This document shows, one piece after another, positions 39,866 to 49,228 of a DNA stretch of 64,000 nt; the stretch's first letter is position 1, and each line of letters begins with the position of its first letter. The position numbers were made by a program, and so were the translations under genes. Origin of the DNA: Sphaerothrix gracilis. Its GTDB lineage: Bacteria > Cyanobacteriota > Cyanobacteriia > Phormidesmidales > Phormidesmidaceae. Location of the stretch: the NCBI RefSeq assembly GCF_030405905.1, contig NZ_JASATW010000027.1, positions 1 to 64,000 on the forward strand, in the 5' to 3' direction. The notes under the pieces are model-generated. The model saw only the letters and a list, made by a program, of their open reading frames with translations. It had not been told where the DNA came from and did not search any database.

Positions 39866-40999
39866 ATGTACGACTGCGTGATTGTGGGCGCTGGCCCGGC
39901 AGGTAGCACCGCTGCTTACCATTTAGCTAAGGCCGGGCGCGCTGTCCTGCTGCTGGAACGAGCGACGCTGCCGCGCTATAAGCCCTGCGGCGGTGGCGTA
40001 TCGCCTCAGATTGCTCAGTGGTTTGACTTTGACTTTACGCCAGCGATTTCGGTGAAGGTGAGCAAAGTCCGCTATACCTGGCAGATGGATGACCCGGTGG
40101 AAATGGAGGTAGATACCTCAGAGCCGCTGTGGATGGTGCGGCGGGATCACTTTGATCACTTCATTGTGCAGCAGGCCCAAAAGCAGGGGGCACGGCTGCA
40201 GGACGGGACGAAAGTGACCGGGATTGAGTTTAAGAGCGATCGCTGGCAGATTAATACGCCCCAGGCTCCGGTAGAAGGTCGCTACCTGATTGCGGCAGAT
40301 GGCGCTAGAGGATCTTTAGCCAAGTGGTTAGGCTTTACTAACCGCCGCTATCTCTTAGGCGCTGCCCTGGAAGCTGAGCCTCGCTTAGAAGTTCCTAGCG
40401 AACCTGTCGTTCATTTCGAGTTTGGCCTGCTGAAAAACGGCTATGCCTGGAATTTCCCCAAAGCCGATGGCTACTCGATTGGGGGCGGTGTCTTTCGCTC
40501 CGGTCGCCAGCGCAAATATGACCTGCGCCCGCCGCTAACGGACTATTCGGCTGGATTCGGCGTCGATGCCACCCAGGTAAAGCAGCACGGACATCCCCTG
40601 TTTATTTGGGATGGTGAGCAGACGCTGCACACTCAAAACGCGGTACTGGCAGGCGAATCTGCCTGCGTAGTTGATCCCTTCACAGCAGAGGGGATTCGCC
40701 CGTCTATCTTTAGCGGTCTCAAAGCGGCTCAGGCGATTGATCAGGCCCTTGGCGGGAAAGCTGACGCGCTGGCTGACTATACCCGCATCATCAACGAAGA
40801 GTGGGGCGGCGATATGCGCTGGGCGCGGCGACTGGCCCAGGCGTTTTACCAAGCCCCGAAGCTGGCCTACAAGGTGGGGGTCAGGCGACCTTCTAGCACC
40901 GAGAAAATGGTGAAGCTGTTCTGCGGCGACTTGAGCTACGCCGATGTGGCCCAAAGGGCAATTCGGCGGCTGAGTATGGGCTTAATCTCAGGCGCTTGA
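39866..40999 (+). CDS. Geranylgeranyl reductase family flavoprotein
   Basis: A p-hydroxybenzoate hydroxylase-fold flavoprotein. The FAD loop is CVIVGAGPAGSTAAYHLAKAG, then the family motif RYKPCGGGVSP, and later YLIAADGARGSLAKW and AGESACVVDPFTAEGIRPSI. The family includes ChlP, which reduces the geranylgeranyl chain of chlorophyll. At 377 residues it is shorter and more diverged than ChlP (about 405), so it is more likely a paralogue acting on another isoprenoid or aromatic substrate. It follows the HI0933 gene by about 120 bases on the same strand. Confidence 0.8.
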   Translation: MYDCVIVGAGPAGSTAAYHLAKAGRAVLLLERATLPRYKPCGGGVSPQIAQWFDFDFTPAISVKVSKVRYTWQMDDPVEMEVDTSEPLWMVRRDHFDHFIVQQAQKQGARLQDGTKVTGIEFKSDRWQINTPQAPVEGRYLIAADGARGSLAKWLGFTNRRYLLGAALEAEPRLEVPSEPVVHFEFGLLKNGYAWNFPKADGYSIGGGVFRSGRQRKYDLRPPLTDYSAGFGVDATQVKQHGHPLFIWDGEQTLHTQNAVLAGESACVVDPFTAEGIRPSIFSGLKAAQAIDQALGGKADALADYTRIINEEWGGDMRWARRLAQAFYQAPKLAYKVGVRRPSSTEKMVKLFCGDLSYADVAQRAIRRLSMGLISGA

Positions 41000-41063
41000 G
41001 TTTAGAGAAGGGGGCGTTACGGCTATGCCGAGCCGCTCCCGACTGCCCGGTGACTACAGCCCG

Positions 41064-41543
41064 CTAATCCCGCGAGATAAAAATCTCATAGGGATAAAAT
41101 TCGCCGTCCCAGTCCCCAATCCAGAGGTGATAGATCCCCGCAGGCCAGTTGCCGACAAATTCTGGCTGCAGGGTGCCGTTGGAGTCGTCTACGCACTTGG
41201 TTTCCCCCGTTCGCTGCCGCCGCATAAACAGGGTGACATCGCCTGCGGACTCAACCCTGACCCGCAGGGCGCTAAAGTCTGCCCTCAGCTCCAGAATGTG
41301 ATCTGGCGCATCATTTGTGTTGATGTAGCCGCAGTCGTCATGCCAAACGCTGCCGCCTGACTGTCCCTGCCCCTGGACTGGGTTGGGCGTGAAGTTGGGG
41401 GACAGTTCAAAGGTTTCGTAGTCGGCTTTAGCGGTTGTGGCTAGGCACGTAGCCAAAATAGCGGGTAAGGCGATCGCAACAGCTTTTGCGCCCATAGTTA
41501 GAAAAATTGGAACACTCTTATAAACCTTCTTTCGTCTTAGCAT
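41064..41543 (-). CDS. Exported hypothetical protein
   Basis: The protein has a basic start (MLRRKKVYKSVPIFL), a hydrophobic helix and an Ala-rich cleavage region (ATTAKADYETFE), so it is likely secreted to the periplasm. The mature part is about 120 residues with two Cys (HDDCGYIN and ETKCVDDS) likely forming a disulfide, and an aromatic end (IYHLWIGDWDGEFYPYEIFI) typical of small beta-sandwich domains. Function unknown. Starts at 41585 or 41495 are also possible. It sits upstream of and divergent from serA. Confidence 0.65.
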   Translation of the reverse strand: MLRRKKVYKSVPIFLTMGAKAVAIALPAILATCLATTAKADYETFELSPNFTPNPVQGQGQSGGSVWHDDCGYINTNDAPDHILELRADFSALRVRVESAGDVTLFMRRQRTGETKCVDDSNGTLQPEFVGNWPAGIYHLWIGDWDGEFYPYEIFISRD

Positions 41544-41717
41544 GAAGCCTGACCGGAATGATCGCGATCGCCAAAGCTTCATCACCGGGCTCCAGATTAC
41601 AAAACATTAAGCAGCCCTATATTTCTTCTCCAAAACCTAAAGCTCTTTGCCAATTCCCCGCAGTAGCCGCTCAGCTTTGCAGTAAAATGGCAGCTTGTGA
41701 AAACCCGTTGCTGAGCT

Positions 41718-43298
41718 ATGCCTAAGGTTCTCGTCTCTGACCCAATCGATCAAGCTGGACTAGATATTCTCTCCCAGGTGGCCCAGGTTGATGTAAAGAC
41801 CAAGCTGCCGCCAGAGGAGCTGATTAAAATTATTCCTAACTACGACGCGCTGATGGTGCGCTCTGGTACCCGCGTTACCCAGGACGTGATTGAAGCTGGC
41901 AAACAGCTCAAGATTATTGGCCGGGCCGGCGTCGGTGTTGACAATATTGACGTGCCTGCCGCTACCCGGCGCGGCATTGTGGTAGTGAACTCTCCCGAAG
42001 GCAATACCATTGCTGCGGCTGAACACGCCTTAGCTATGATGCTGTCGCTGTCTCGCTACATTCCTGCTGCCGATCAGTCTGTGAAGGGAGGCAACTGGGA
42101 TCGCAAGCGTTTCTTAGGGGTCGAAGTTTACAAGAAGACTTTAGGCGTTGTCGGTTTAGGTAAGATTGGCTCCCATGTCGCTACGGTAGCCCGCGCCCTG
42201 GGCATGAAGCTGCTGGCCTACGATCCCTTTATCTCTAGTGAGCGAGCTGAGCAAATTGGCTGCCGCCTAGTCGATCTCGATCTGCTGCTGCGGGAAGCAG
42301 ATTATATCACCCTGCACCTGCCCAAAACGCCGGAAACCACCCATCTGATCAATGCCGAAACCCTGGCAACCATGAAGCCCACTGCCCGCATCGTCAACTG
42401 TGCTCGCGGCGGCATTATTGATGAAGAGGCGCTGGCAGCGGCCATCAAGTCGGGGCAAATTGCCGGCGCTGCCCTAGACGTTTACGAGGCTGAGCCATTA
42501 GGGGAGTCTTCTCTGCGCGAGATTGACATGGCTGCTATTCTTACCCCTCACCTTGGCGCTTCTACCGAAGAGGCTCAGGTCAACGTTGCAATTGACGTAG
42601 CTGAGCAAATTCGGGACGTGCTGCTGGGCCTGCCTGCCCGCTCCGCCGTGAATATTCCCGGTCTGCGGCCTGACGTGCTGGAGAAGCTGCGCCCTTACCT
42701 GCAGCTAGCCGAAACCCTAGGTAACCTAGTCGGACAGCTCGCTGGCGGCCGGGTAGAGTCGCTCAATGTGCGCCTGCAGGGAGAGCTAGCCCAAACGGAC
42801 AGCCAGCCTGTAGTGGTGGCGGCGCTGAAGGGCTTGCTGTCTCACGCGCTGCAGGAGCGGGTCAACTACGTCAACGCCAATATCGAGGCTAAAGAGCGGG
42901 GCATTCACGTGGTAGAAACCCGCGATGCCAACGTGCAGGACTACACGGGGTCTTTACAGCTTTCTGCCAAAGGCTCGCTGGGTGAACATTCAGTCACCGG
43001 GGTGCTGTTAGGCGGCAGCGAGATTCGGGTCACGGACATTGACGATTTCCCAATCAACGTACCGCCTACTCCCTACATGCTGTTCACCCTGCACCGGGAT
43101 ATGCCAGGCATTATTGGCAAAATCGGCTCTCTGCTGGGCAGCTTCAATGTCAATATTGCCAGTATGCAGGTAGGGCGCAAGATTGTGCGGGGCGATGCCG
43201 TGATGGTGCTCAGCATTGACGACCCCTTGCCGGAGGGCATTCTCTCGGAGATTACCAAGGTGCCGGGAATTCGGGATGCTTACACAGTAAGCCTTTAA
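41718..43298 (+). CDS. serA: D-3-phosphoglycerate dehydrogenase
   Basis: SerA oxidises 3-phosphoglycerate in the first step of serine synthesis. This is the long form with four parts: substrate domain, NAD domain (LGVVGLGKIGSHVATVARAL), catalytic residues in NCARGGIIDEEAL and TPHLGASTEEAQ, an intervening ASB domain (about 320-445) and a C-terminal ACT domain (LFTLHRDMPGIIGKIGSLLG) that binds serine for feedback. The length of 526 fits cyanobacteria and plants. prmA, a small membrane protein and a DUF39 gene follow closely on the same strand and probably form one unit. Confidence 0.97.
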   Translation: MPKVLVSDPIDQAGLDILSQVAQVDVKTKLPPEELIKIIPNYDALMVRSGTRVTQDVIEAGKQLKIIGRAGVGVDNIDVPAATRRGIVVVNSPEGNTIAAAEHALAMMLSLSRYIPAADQSVKGGNWDRKRFLGVEVYKKTLGVVGLGKIGSHVATVARALGMKLLAYDPFISSERAEQIGCRLVDLDLLLREADYITLHLPKTPETTHLINAETLATMKPTARIVNCARGGIIDEEALAAAIKSGQIAGAALDVYEAEPLGESSLREIDMAAILTPHLGASTEEAQVNVAIDVAEQIRDVLLGLPARSAVNIPGLRPDVLEKLRPYLQLAETLGNLVGQLAGGRVESLNVRLQGELAQTDSQPVVVAALKGLLSHALQERVNYVNANIEAKERGIHVVETRDANVQDYTGSLQLSAKGSLGEHSVTGVLLGGSEIRVTDIDDFPINVPPTPYMLFTLHRDMPGIIGKIGSLLGSFNVNIASMQVGRKIVRGDAVMVLSIDDPLPEGILSEITKVPGIRDAYTVSL

Positions 43299-43352
43299 TT
43301 AAACCGTCTAAGCTGGCAATATCTGCATATATCCTTCTGGGGCGTCTTCGTT

Positions 43353-44243
43353 TTGGTCAATAGCTGGTGGGAAATTCAGGTCTTGTGTCATCCGGCCTTG
43401 GAAGATTTGGTCTATTGGCGGTTTGACACTTACGACGGGCGCGGCACCTCTAGTGAGCGTCGGGGACAGCATCGCTGTGTGCGCGCTTATTTCCCTCAGG
43501 AGCAGTTTCAAATGCTGGATCTGGCAGCGCTGGCCTTGGTGATGAAGCAAGATGCTCTCTGCGCCGAACTGCCGCTGCCGCGTCTAGAGTGGCAGCTCAT
43601 TGACGAGGAAGACTGGTCTAAGAGCTGGAAGTCTTACTGGCAGCCGCAGAAGATTGGCGATCGCTTTTTGATTAACCCGGCCTGGCTGCCGGAGCCAACC
43701 GAAGGCGATCGCGTGGTGCTGCGGCTCGATCCGGGGGCCGCCTTTGGTACGGGCACTCACCCGACCACTCAGCTCTGCCTAGAGTCGCTGGAAATGCGGC
43801 TTGGTGAACAGGCTGAAGATAAGGTGCTGGCCGATATTGGCTGCGGCTCTGGCATTCTCTCGATTGGAGCTTTACTGCTGGGGGCTAAGCAGATCTATGC
43901 TGTGGATATTGATCCGCTGGCGATTAAGTCCACCGATGAAAATCGGGCGCTAAATCAGCTCTCTGGCGATCGCCTGATAGCCCAGCAGGGCAGTTTGCAG
44001 ACGCTGAAGCAGCAGCTAGCGGAGCCAGTGGACGGCATTTTATGCAACATTCTGGCTGAGGTAATTGTGGATCTGATTCCGGATATGACAGCGATCGCCA
44101 AGCCCAGCACCTGGGGCATTCTCAGCGGCATTCTGCTCGATCAGGCCAAAATTGTGGCCGATACTTTGGAAGACAACGGCTGGGTGGTGGCGACCCTGTG
44201 GCGGCGTCAGGAGTGGTGCTGTCTGAATATTCGCCGGGCCTGA
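43353..44243 (+). CDS. prmA: Ribosomal protein L11 methyltransferase
   Basis: PrmA trimethylates ribosomal protein L11 using S-adenosylmethionine. The N-terminal recognition domain begins WWEIQVLCHPALEDLVYWRF. The SAM site is DIGCGSGILSIGALLLGAK with the acidic residue in IYAVDIDPLAI, and the catalytic-type motif is GILCNILAEVIVDLIP. The length of 296 is typical. The start is a TTG at 43353, 54 bases after the serA stop; there is no closer ATG that keeps the WWEIQV block. Confidence 0.95.
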   Translation: MVNSWWEIQVLCHPALEDLVYWRFDTYDGRGTSSERRGQHRCVRAYFPQEQFQMLDLAALALVMKQDALCAELPLPRLEWQLIDEEDWSKSWKSYWQPQKIGDRFLINPAWLPEPTEGDRVVLRLDPGAAFGTGTHPTTQLCLESLEMRLGEQAEDKVLADIGCGSGILSIGALLLGAKQIYAVDIDPLAIKSTDENRALNQLSGDRLIAQQGSLQTLKQQLAEPVDGILCNILAEVIVDLIPDMTAIAKPSTWGILSGILLDQAKIVADTLEDNGWVVATLWRRQEWCCLNIRRA

Positions 44244-44246
44244 GTT

Positions 44247-44435
44247 ATGGACAAGCTCGGCTTTATTTTGAAGGTGCTGGTGGCCTCGGCAGGGCTGGCG
44301 GCATTGATTAAATACGTGGCTCCTGCCCTCAACATTCCGGCTAACGCTTTTAGCAGCCTGATCTTAGTGCTTTTGCCGACGCTGGTGATGGCGGGCCTGC
44401 TGGGCTGGCGGCTTTGGCAGCAGCCTTCAGAGTAG
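44247..44435 (+). CDS. Small membrane protein, 62 aa
   Basis: Two hydrophobic spans, about residues 5-24 and 37-55, with short polar ends (MDKLGF..., ...LWQQPSE). It starts three bases after the prmA stop and ends three bases before the DUF39 start, so it is certainly part of the same transcript. No domain is recognised. A conserved small protein in this position is plausible, but I cannot confirm conservation. Confidence 0.65.
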   Translation: MDKLGFILKVLVASAGLAALIKYVAPALNIPANAFSSLILVLLPTLVMAGLLGWRLWQQPSE

Positions 44436-44438
44436 CCT

Positions 44439-45638
44439 ATGCGCACCCTAGAAGAAATCAACCATCGCATTCGTCAAGGGCAAGCTCAGGTATTTACGGC
44501 TGATGAGTTCAAGCAGCTAGCTCAGACAGAAGGCATTGCTCAGGCTGCCAAAGCCGCAGACGTCGTAACGACGGGCACCTTTGAGCCGATGGAATCTTCC
44601 GGGGCGGTGTTGAATCTGGGCCACACCGATCCGCCGATCAAGATTCGTCACTGTCAGCTAGACGGGGTCGCGGCCTATGCCGGATTTGGAGCGGTGGATC
44701 TCTACCTGGGGGCTTCGCAGATTGCCGAAAGCAGCCGTCTTGGCGATGGCATAGAAGCCGAAGACGTGCGCGAGCGCGGTGGCGGTCACGTGATTGCCGA
44801 TCTGATTGCGGGCAGGCCGGTTCAGCTAAGGGCTGTAGGCCAGGTGACTGACTGCTATCCCCGCGCCAGTTTAGAAACGACGATTACCCGTGAGACGATC
44901 AATCAGTTTTATCTGTTTAATCCCCGCAACCTCTACCAGAACTTTATTGTCGGAGTCAACGGCGGCGATCGCCTGCTGCATACCTACTTAGGGCCGCTGC
45001 AGCCCCGTTTAGGCAATGCTGTCTACTCTAATCCTGGGGCTTTATCCCCTTTGCTGAACGACCCCAATTTGCAGGTGATTGGCATTGGCACCCGCATCTT
45101 TTTAGGGGGTGGGGTGGGGTATGTCGCCTGGGAGGGCACCCAGCACTTTCCGCTGCAAAAGCGCCTGCCTAATCAAACCCCCATCGGCCCCGCCGCCACG
45201 GTTGCCCTGATTGGCGATGCTAAGCAAATGGATCCAGATTGGGTACGGGGCTGCTATTTCAAAGGCTATGGCCCCTCGCTGATGCTGGGCGTGGGTGTCC
45301 CGATTCCCATCCTGAATGAAGCGATCGCGCGAGGCTGTGCGGTGCAGGATTCAGAGCTGGTAGCTCCGGTGATGGACTTTTCCATTCCAAGGCGGGTGCG
45401 GCCCACGTTTGGCCTGGTTAGCTACGCTCAGCTTAAGTCTGGTCGCCTCACCATCGACGGTCAGACTGTTCGCACTGCGCCGCTAGCTAGTCTCTATCGC
45501 GCCCGTCAGGTGGCTCAAATCCTGAAGGACTGGATTAGCGCTGGCAAATTTGAGCTAACGGCTGCGATCGCGCCGCTGCCCAGCGATCGCAGCTTCCTGT
45601 CTCAAGATCGCTGGGGTTCTCAGGTTAATCTGAGCTAG
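44439..45638 (+). CDS. DUF39 homocysteine biosynthesis family protein
   Basis: The protein matches the DUF39 family, whose methanogen members help make homocysteine by sulfide transfer to aspartate semialdehyde. Recognisable blocks are the start MRTLEEINHRIRQGQAQVF, GTFEPMESSGAVLNLGHTDP, VYSNPGALSPLLNDPNLQ and IGTRIFLGGGVGYVAWEGTQ. It keeps Cys residues in RHCQLDGV and RGCYFKGYGP, the latter a candidate for the sulfur-carrying site. The methanogen protein works with a ferredoxin-like partner, which is not encoded next to it here. The location after serA and prmA suggests sulfur amino acid metabolism. In cyanobacteria the role is inferred. Confidence 0.8.
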   Translation: MRTLEEINHRIRQGQAQVFTADEFKQLAQTEGIAQAAKAADVVTTGTFEPMESSGAVLNLGHTDPPIKIRHCQLDGVAAYAGFGAVDLYLGASQIAESSRLGDGIEAEDVRERGGGHVIADLIAGRPVQLRAVGQVTDCYPRASLETTITRETINQFYLFNPRNLYQNFIVGVNGGDRLLHTYLGPLQPRLGNAVYSNPGALSPLLNDPNLQVIGIGTRIFLGGGVGYVAWEGTQHFPLQKRLPNQTPIGPAATVALIGDAKQMDPDWVRGCYFKGYGPSLMLGVGVPIPILNEAIARGCAVQDSELVAPVMDFSIPRRVRPTFGLVSYAQLKSGRLTIDGQTVRTAPLASLYRARQVAQILKDWISAGKFELTAAIAPLPSDRSFLSQDRWGSQVNLS

Positions 45639-45652
45639 CGCATGGGCTGACT

Positions 45653-46810
45653 CTACTCTTCCTCAGAGCGCGAGCGGCGGAGCGAGGGCTTCTGGGGTTT
45701 GGGCGTAGCGCTGCGAGGCGATCGCGGCCTGTCTGAGCTGCCTGGGCGACGATTGGTGTAAGCGTTCTTTTTCTCACCTTTTTTGCGCTTTTTGGGTGGC
45801 ACAATCCCGACTGACGAACCTGACTGAACAACCAAGTCGCTGCCCTGACGCTTGACTTCCAGATCCCAAAAGTAGCCCGTTACTCGGCCAGAGAGTTCTC
45901 CTTGTAGAATTAGGCGAAAATCTTTAGTAGATTTGTCTGGGCGCTTGATGCCCTGAACAATATTGACCAGGATTTCGCCGTTTTTCTCGTTATATTTGAC
46001 TACCTCGCCGCGAATTGAGAAATATTCGTCTGCATCTGAAGAAGTTGTTGCCTCTGCGGTATCGACCTCCTCTACGGCAGAAGACGCCGCCTCGATTTCA
46101 GGCGTCTCTTTCACATCGGTCTGAGCCGCTGTGGCTTCAGCCTCGGCAACCGTTGCTTCGCTCTCAGCCGCCTCGTCTTCAGCTACCTCATCCTCTGAGG
46201 GTTCAGCTTTCAGCGTCTCCGGTTCCCACACGCCCACAATTTGCAGGTGCAAGATTACCTCAGAATTGACATCTCTAAAGTTGAGCTTACGGGTACGGGG
46301 ATAGACCACCCAGAGATGCGGCTCAGCCAGCTCAATATGATTTTTTACAAGGCTAGTCACACGGCCCAGCAGGACGGTATCAATCTCAGTCCCATCAGCG
46401 GTGTGGAGTGTTCCCCGGTTGAACTGCTCTTCCGAGGGTTCGTAACGGCCCCTGACCAGACCAATTGCCCGGTACTGCATGGGTTCGCTCGGCGGTGAAA
46501 TTGGCTGCTGACGTGGCAGCTTGGGCGTATCTGCGGGCGGTTCGGTGTCTGCAGGCGCAGCCGAGCTAGTAGGGGTTGTCGGTTGAGTCGGCGCAGACGG
46601 AGTAGCGGCGCTGCCATCAGCAGTAGGCGATGAGTTCTCCGCAACTGGCTGAACATCCTGACTGGCTGCTGGAGTCTCAGTGGGAGGAGGAGCCGGACGG
46701 CGCTTGGGCGGCCCCATTAGTCTAGGCCGAGCCAAGGACTGCTCAGAGGACTGATCACTAGACTCTGCTGGCTGGGAATTCTCAGGGAACTGACTGGCTG
46801 CTGAACTCAT
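45653..46810 (-). CDS. Cyanobacterial hypothetical protein with disordered regions
   Basis: Not named. The first 105 residues are Pro/Ser/Thr-rich and disordered. A conserved-looking core (about 112-190) begins MQYRAIGLVRGRYEPSEEQF and contains LWVVYPRTRKLNFRDVNSEV. A long acidic Ala/Glu stretch (about 205-275) precedes a second folded part (YFSIRGEVVKYNEKNGEIL). The end is strongly basic (PPKKRKKGEKKNAYTNRR and Arg/Ser repeats). The two folded parts with an acidic linker and basic tail would suit an RNA- or ribosome-associated protein, but no activity can be assigned. It is convergent with the DUF39 gene. Confidence 0.65.
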   Translation of the reverse strand: MSSAASQFPENSQPAESSDQSSEQSLARPRLMGPPKRRPAPPPTETPAASQDVQPVAENSSPTADGSAATPSAPTQPTTPTSSAAPADTEPPADTPKLPRQQPISPPSEPMQYRAIGLVRGRYEPSEEQFNRGTLHTADGTEIDTVLLGRVTSLVKNHIELAEPHLWVVYPRTRKLNFRDVNSEVILHLQIVGVWEPETLKAEPSEDEVAEDEAAESEATVAEAEATAAQTDVKETPEIEAASSAVEEVDTAEATTSSDADEYFSIRGEVVKYNEKNGEILVNIVQGIKRPDKSTKDFRLILQGELSGRVTGYFWDLEVKRQGSDLVVQSGSSVGIVPPKKRKKGEKKNAYTNRRPGSSDRPRSPRSATPKPQKPSLRRSRSEEE

Positions 46811-47305
46811 AAATCCTCGAACCTCCGAAAGTAGATACCTACCTGCTGGTTGCCCATCAATGCACGTATCTTCGATTTAACGTCGCACTTTGCATTCTGA
46901 CTAATTTTGAGTCGGGTCACTGCGCTTAATTCTAAGGTTTAAGAAACTTTTGAAGTTAAGAACTCTATCTTCAAATCTTCTCTCACTATAGGAATGAGAA
47001 CGATCCAAACTCACTAGAGTTAAGCAATAGCGTCACCCCACTCTACTCAATCATGGCAAAAGGTTAAACAAATCCCCAAAAAAGGATCCACTAAACCTTA
47101 ACTTTCAGCTAATCTCTAAACTATTCCATCGAATTTTTAGCAAAATCCGAACCTTTTTGGGAATTACCCGGTATTTTTAGCGGGGTAATAACATCTCTGT
47201 GAAGTTTTAGCTGGCTGTTGTGGCGTTTCGTCTGATGCGCAGAAGTTCCCTGAGGGGCGGTGAGATGACGCTAATATGGGCAAATAGAGTTTAACGAGAA
47301 CTGCT
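46811..47305. other. Intergenic region without recognised genes
   Basis: A 495-base region between divergent genes, AT-rich in its middle. A short inverted repeat (TACCC 47166-47170 with GGGTA at about 47182-47186) is the only structure noted. It must hold both promoters; no consensus site stands out. Confidence 0.5.
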
Positions 47306-48187
47306 GTGTCTATTAAACGAAATCGCTGGCTGATTGTAAGCGTCCTGGTGGTGGCGGTAGCGGCTTTTTTGGCCCTGTCACTGCTGCCTATTTTCAGCGC
47401 CACAACGGGACGGCGGCAGGCGGATAGCTCAACTGCCCAGTCTGCTGACGCGATCGCAGCGCAGCGAGAAGAACTTGAAACTCGTGCTAAGGGCTATGAG
47501 CTGGTTTTGCAGCGAGAGCCGGACAATCAGACCGCGCTACGGGGTCTGGTAGAAGCGCGGATTCAGCTTCAGGATGTGGAGGGCGTGGTTGAGCCGCTAG
47601 AAAAGCTGGCTGAACTCAATCCTGACGTTCCAGACTATCAGGTCTTGCTGGGGCAAACTAAGCAGCGAATTGGTGACTTAGAGGGAGCAGCCCAGGCTTA
47701 CCGGGCAGTGCTGTCTTCATCTCCCGGCAATATGAATGCGCTGCAGGGTCTGGTGGCTCTATTAATTCAGCAGGAGCGCCCGCAAGCGGCAATTGGTCTA
47801 CTGCAAGACACGCTGAAAACGGCTGAACAGGCTAACCAGGTACAGGCAGGCTCGGTGGATACGACTTCAGTGCAGCTACTGCTAGGGCAGGTCTACGCTG
47901 AGGCCGATCGCTTAGATGAGGCGATCGCCATTTATGACAAAGCGATCGAGCAAGACGCCCAAGATTTTCGCCCGCTCTTGGCGAAAGCTTTAGTGCTACA
48001 GGAGCAGGGAAAGGAAGACGAGGCTAAGCCGCTGTTTGACAATGCCACAGCTCTAGCCCCCGATCAGTTCAAAGACCAGATTCAACAGCTAGCCCAGGGC
48101 CAGACGCCCACGCCGGGAACCGCGCCTGCAGCCCCTACAACTGAGGAAGAGGCGGCTCCTAGAGAGGAAGCTGAAGTAGGAGAGTAG
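47306..48187 (+). CDS. Membrane-anchored TPR protein
   Basis: The N-terminus has a single span (WLIVSVLVVAVAAFLALSLL), followed by a Ser/Ala-rich linker and five or so TPR units (for example YRAVLSSSPGNMNALQGLVA and AIYDKAIEQDAQDFRPLLAK). The tail is Pro/Glu-rich (PTTEEEAAPREEAEVGE). It likely acts as a scaffold facing the periplasm or thylakoid lumen side. Many cyanobacteria have TPR proteins of this build with roles in photosystem assembly, but no such link is visible here. The start is GTG at 47306. A DUF2358 gene follows 33 bases downstream. Confidence 0.75.
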   Translation: MSIKRNRWLIVSVLVVAVAAFLALSLLPIFSATTGRRQADSSTAQSADAIAAQREELETRAKGYELVLQREPDNQTALRGLVEARIQLQDVEGVVEPLEKLAELNPDVPDYQVLLGQTKQRIGDLEGAAQAYRAVLSSSPGNMNALQGLVALLIQQERPQAAIGLLQDTLKTAEQANQVQAGSVDTTSVQLLLGQVYAEADRLDEAIAIYDKAIEQDAQDFRPLLAKALVLQEQGKEDEAKPLFDNATALAPDQFKDQIQQLAQGQTPTPGTAPAAPTTEEEAAPREEAEVGE

Positions 48188-48220
48188 GTTTTAGATCGCT
48201 ATTGGATTGCGGTAGAGACT

Positions 48221-48694
48221 ATGACGGAAACTGTGTCAGGCGATCGCTCTGCTGTTCCCCCGCCGGAACAGGTACAGCAGGCGATCGCAACGCTGAAAGC
48301 CGAACTGCCCACCCTGTTTGAGCGCGACCTTTCCTACGACATCTACACGCAGGATATTTTCTTTCGAGATCCGGTCAACAAGTTTAAGGGCAAGTTTAAC
48401 TACCGCATCATCTTTTGGACGCTGCGGTTTCACGGCGGTTTGTTCTTCACCGACCTGCACTTTGACGTTCACGATGTCAGACAGGCCGCATCTCACCTGA
48501 TTCAGGTGGACTGGACGGTGCGGGGAACGCTGCGACTGCCTTGGCGATCGCGCATTTTTTTCAACGGTCAGTCTAACTACAAGCTCAGAGATAGTGGCCT
48601 GATCTACGAACATATCGACACCTGGGATCGCAAACCCAGCACTATCTTGAAGCAGTTTTTTCAAACCAAGCCGCCGGAAGAAGTCGTTGACTAA
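48221..48694 (+). CDS. DUF2358 family protein
   Basis: A 157-residue soluble protein with the DUF2358 pattern, found in cyanobacteria and chloroplasts: LKAELPTLFERDLSYDIYTQ, IFFRDPVNKFKGKFNYRIIF and IYEHIDTWDRKP. The predicted fold is SnoaL/NTF2-like. Function is unknown. It probably shares a transcript with the upstream TPR gene. Confidence 0.85.
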   Translation: MTETVSGDRSAVPPPEQVQQAIATLKAELPTLFERDLSYDIYTQDIFFRDPVNKFKGKFNYRIIFWTLRFHGGLFFTDLHFDVHDVRQAASHLIQVDWTVRGTLRLPWRSRIFFNGQSNYKLRDSGLIYEHIDTWDRKPSTILKQFFQTKPPEEVVD

Positions 48695-48777
48695 GAATGA
48701 AAAGGGTCAGCAAACATCTGTAGTGGCGCGACATGCCTAAAATAATGCAAATTTATCAACAGGCTCAAACCTTTGGA

Positions 48778-48934
48778 TTCGGTGCGTTACGCTGCGCTTT
48801 TCTGCTATGCCCTTCGGGCTATACAGCACCCTACTCAATGCTCTGTTTTAGCTGTGTCAGTCCAGCAGGAGCGTTTGATTTCAGCTTATTCCCGAAAGGC
48901 TGAAACTCTTGAACTCGGTGCGTCACGCTGCGCT
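48778..48934. repeat. Pair of 21-bp direct repeats GGTGCGTNACGCTGCGCT
   Basis: TTCGGTGCGTTACGCTGCGCT (48778-48798) and the near-identical copy at 48914-48934 (two mismatches) flank about 115 bases. This motif is one of the common dispersed repeats of cyanobacterial intergenic regions. No gene is visible between 48695 and 49228. Confidence 0.65.
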
Positions 48935-48976
48935 GACGGCACTCTACTGGCGTAGCATATCTAAAATTTGATCTTT

Positions 48977-49056
48977 TGTAGGTTGGTGTTGAGCATAGCG
49001 AAACATAACATCGACAAGGTTTCTGTTGAGTCTTCCGTCGTTGGCCCAGCCTACAT
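48977..49056. repeat. Palindromic repeat element
   Basis: TGTAGGTTGG (48977-48986) and CCAGCCTACA (49047-49056) form a 10-bp inverted repeat with one mismatch around a 60-base centre. Palindromic ends of this GTAGGTTGGGTT type are typical of small non-coding dispersed elements in cyanobacteria. Confidence 0.55.
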
Positions 49057-49228
49057 TTTTAGGCCGGTTATTCCACCACGTTACGCCCTCTTTTGGCTGT
49101 ACCATGTCACTGCTTTATCAAGAGTGATTATGAGCAGGCTGTTCGGGTAAAACTGGTTGCTGAGATTCGCTAAAAAAATATGGCAGTGGGAATACTGAGA
49201 TAACGCGGTTCGCTCTTACCTCATCGCC

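Noticed and set aside
41025..41360. 111-aa plus-strand frame after the geranylgeranyl reductase-like gene
   Set aside because: It is antisense to the exported protein, which has a signal peptide and sensible composition.
48773..49150. Two 60-aa plus-strand frames
   Set aside because: They lie across dispersed repeats and palindromes and have no coding character.
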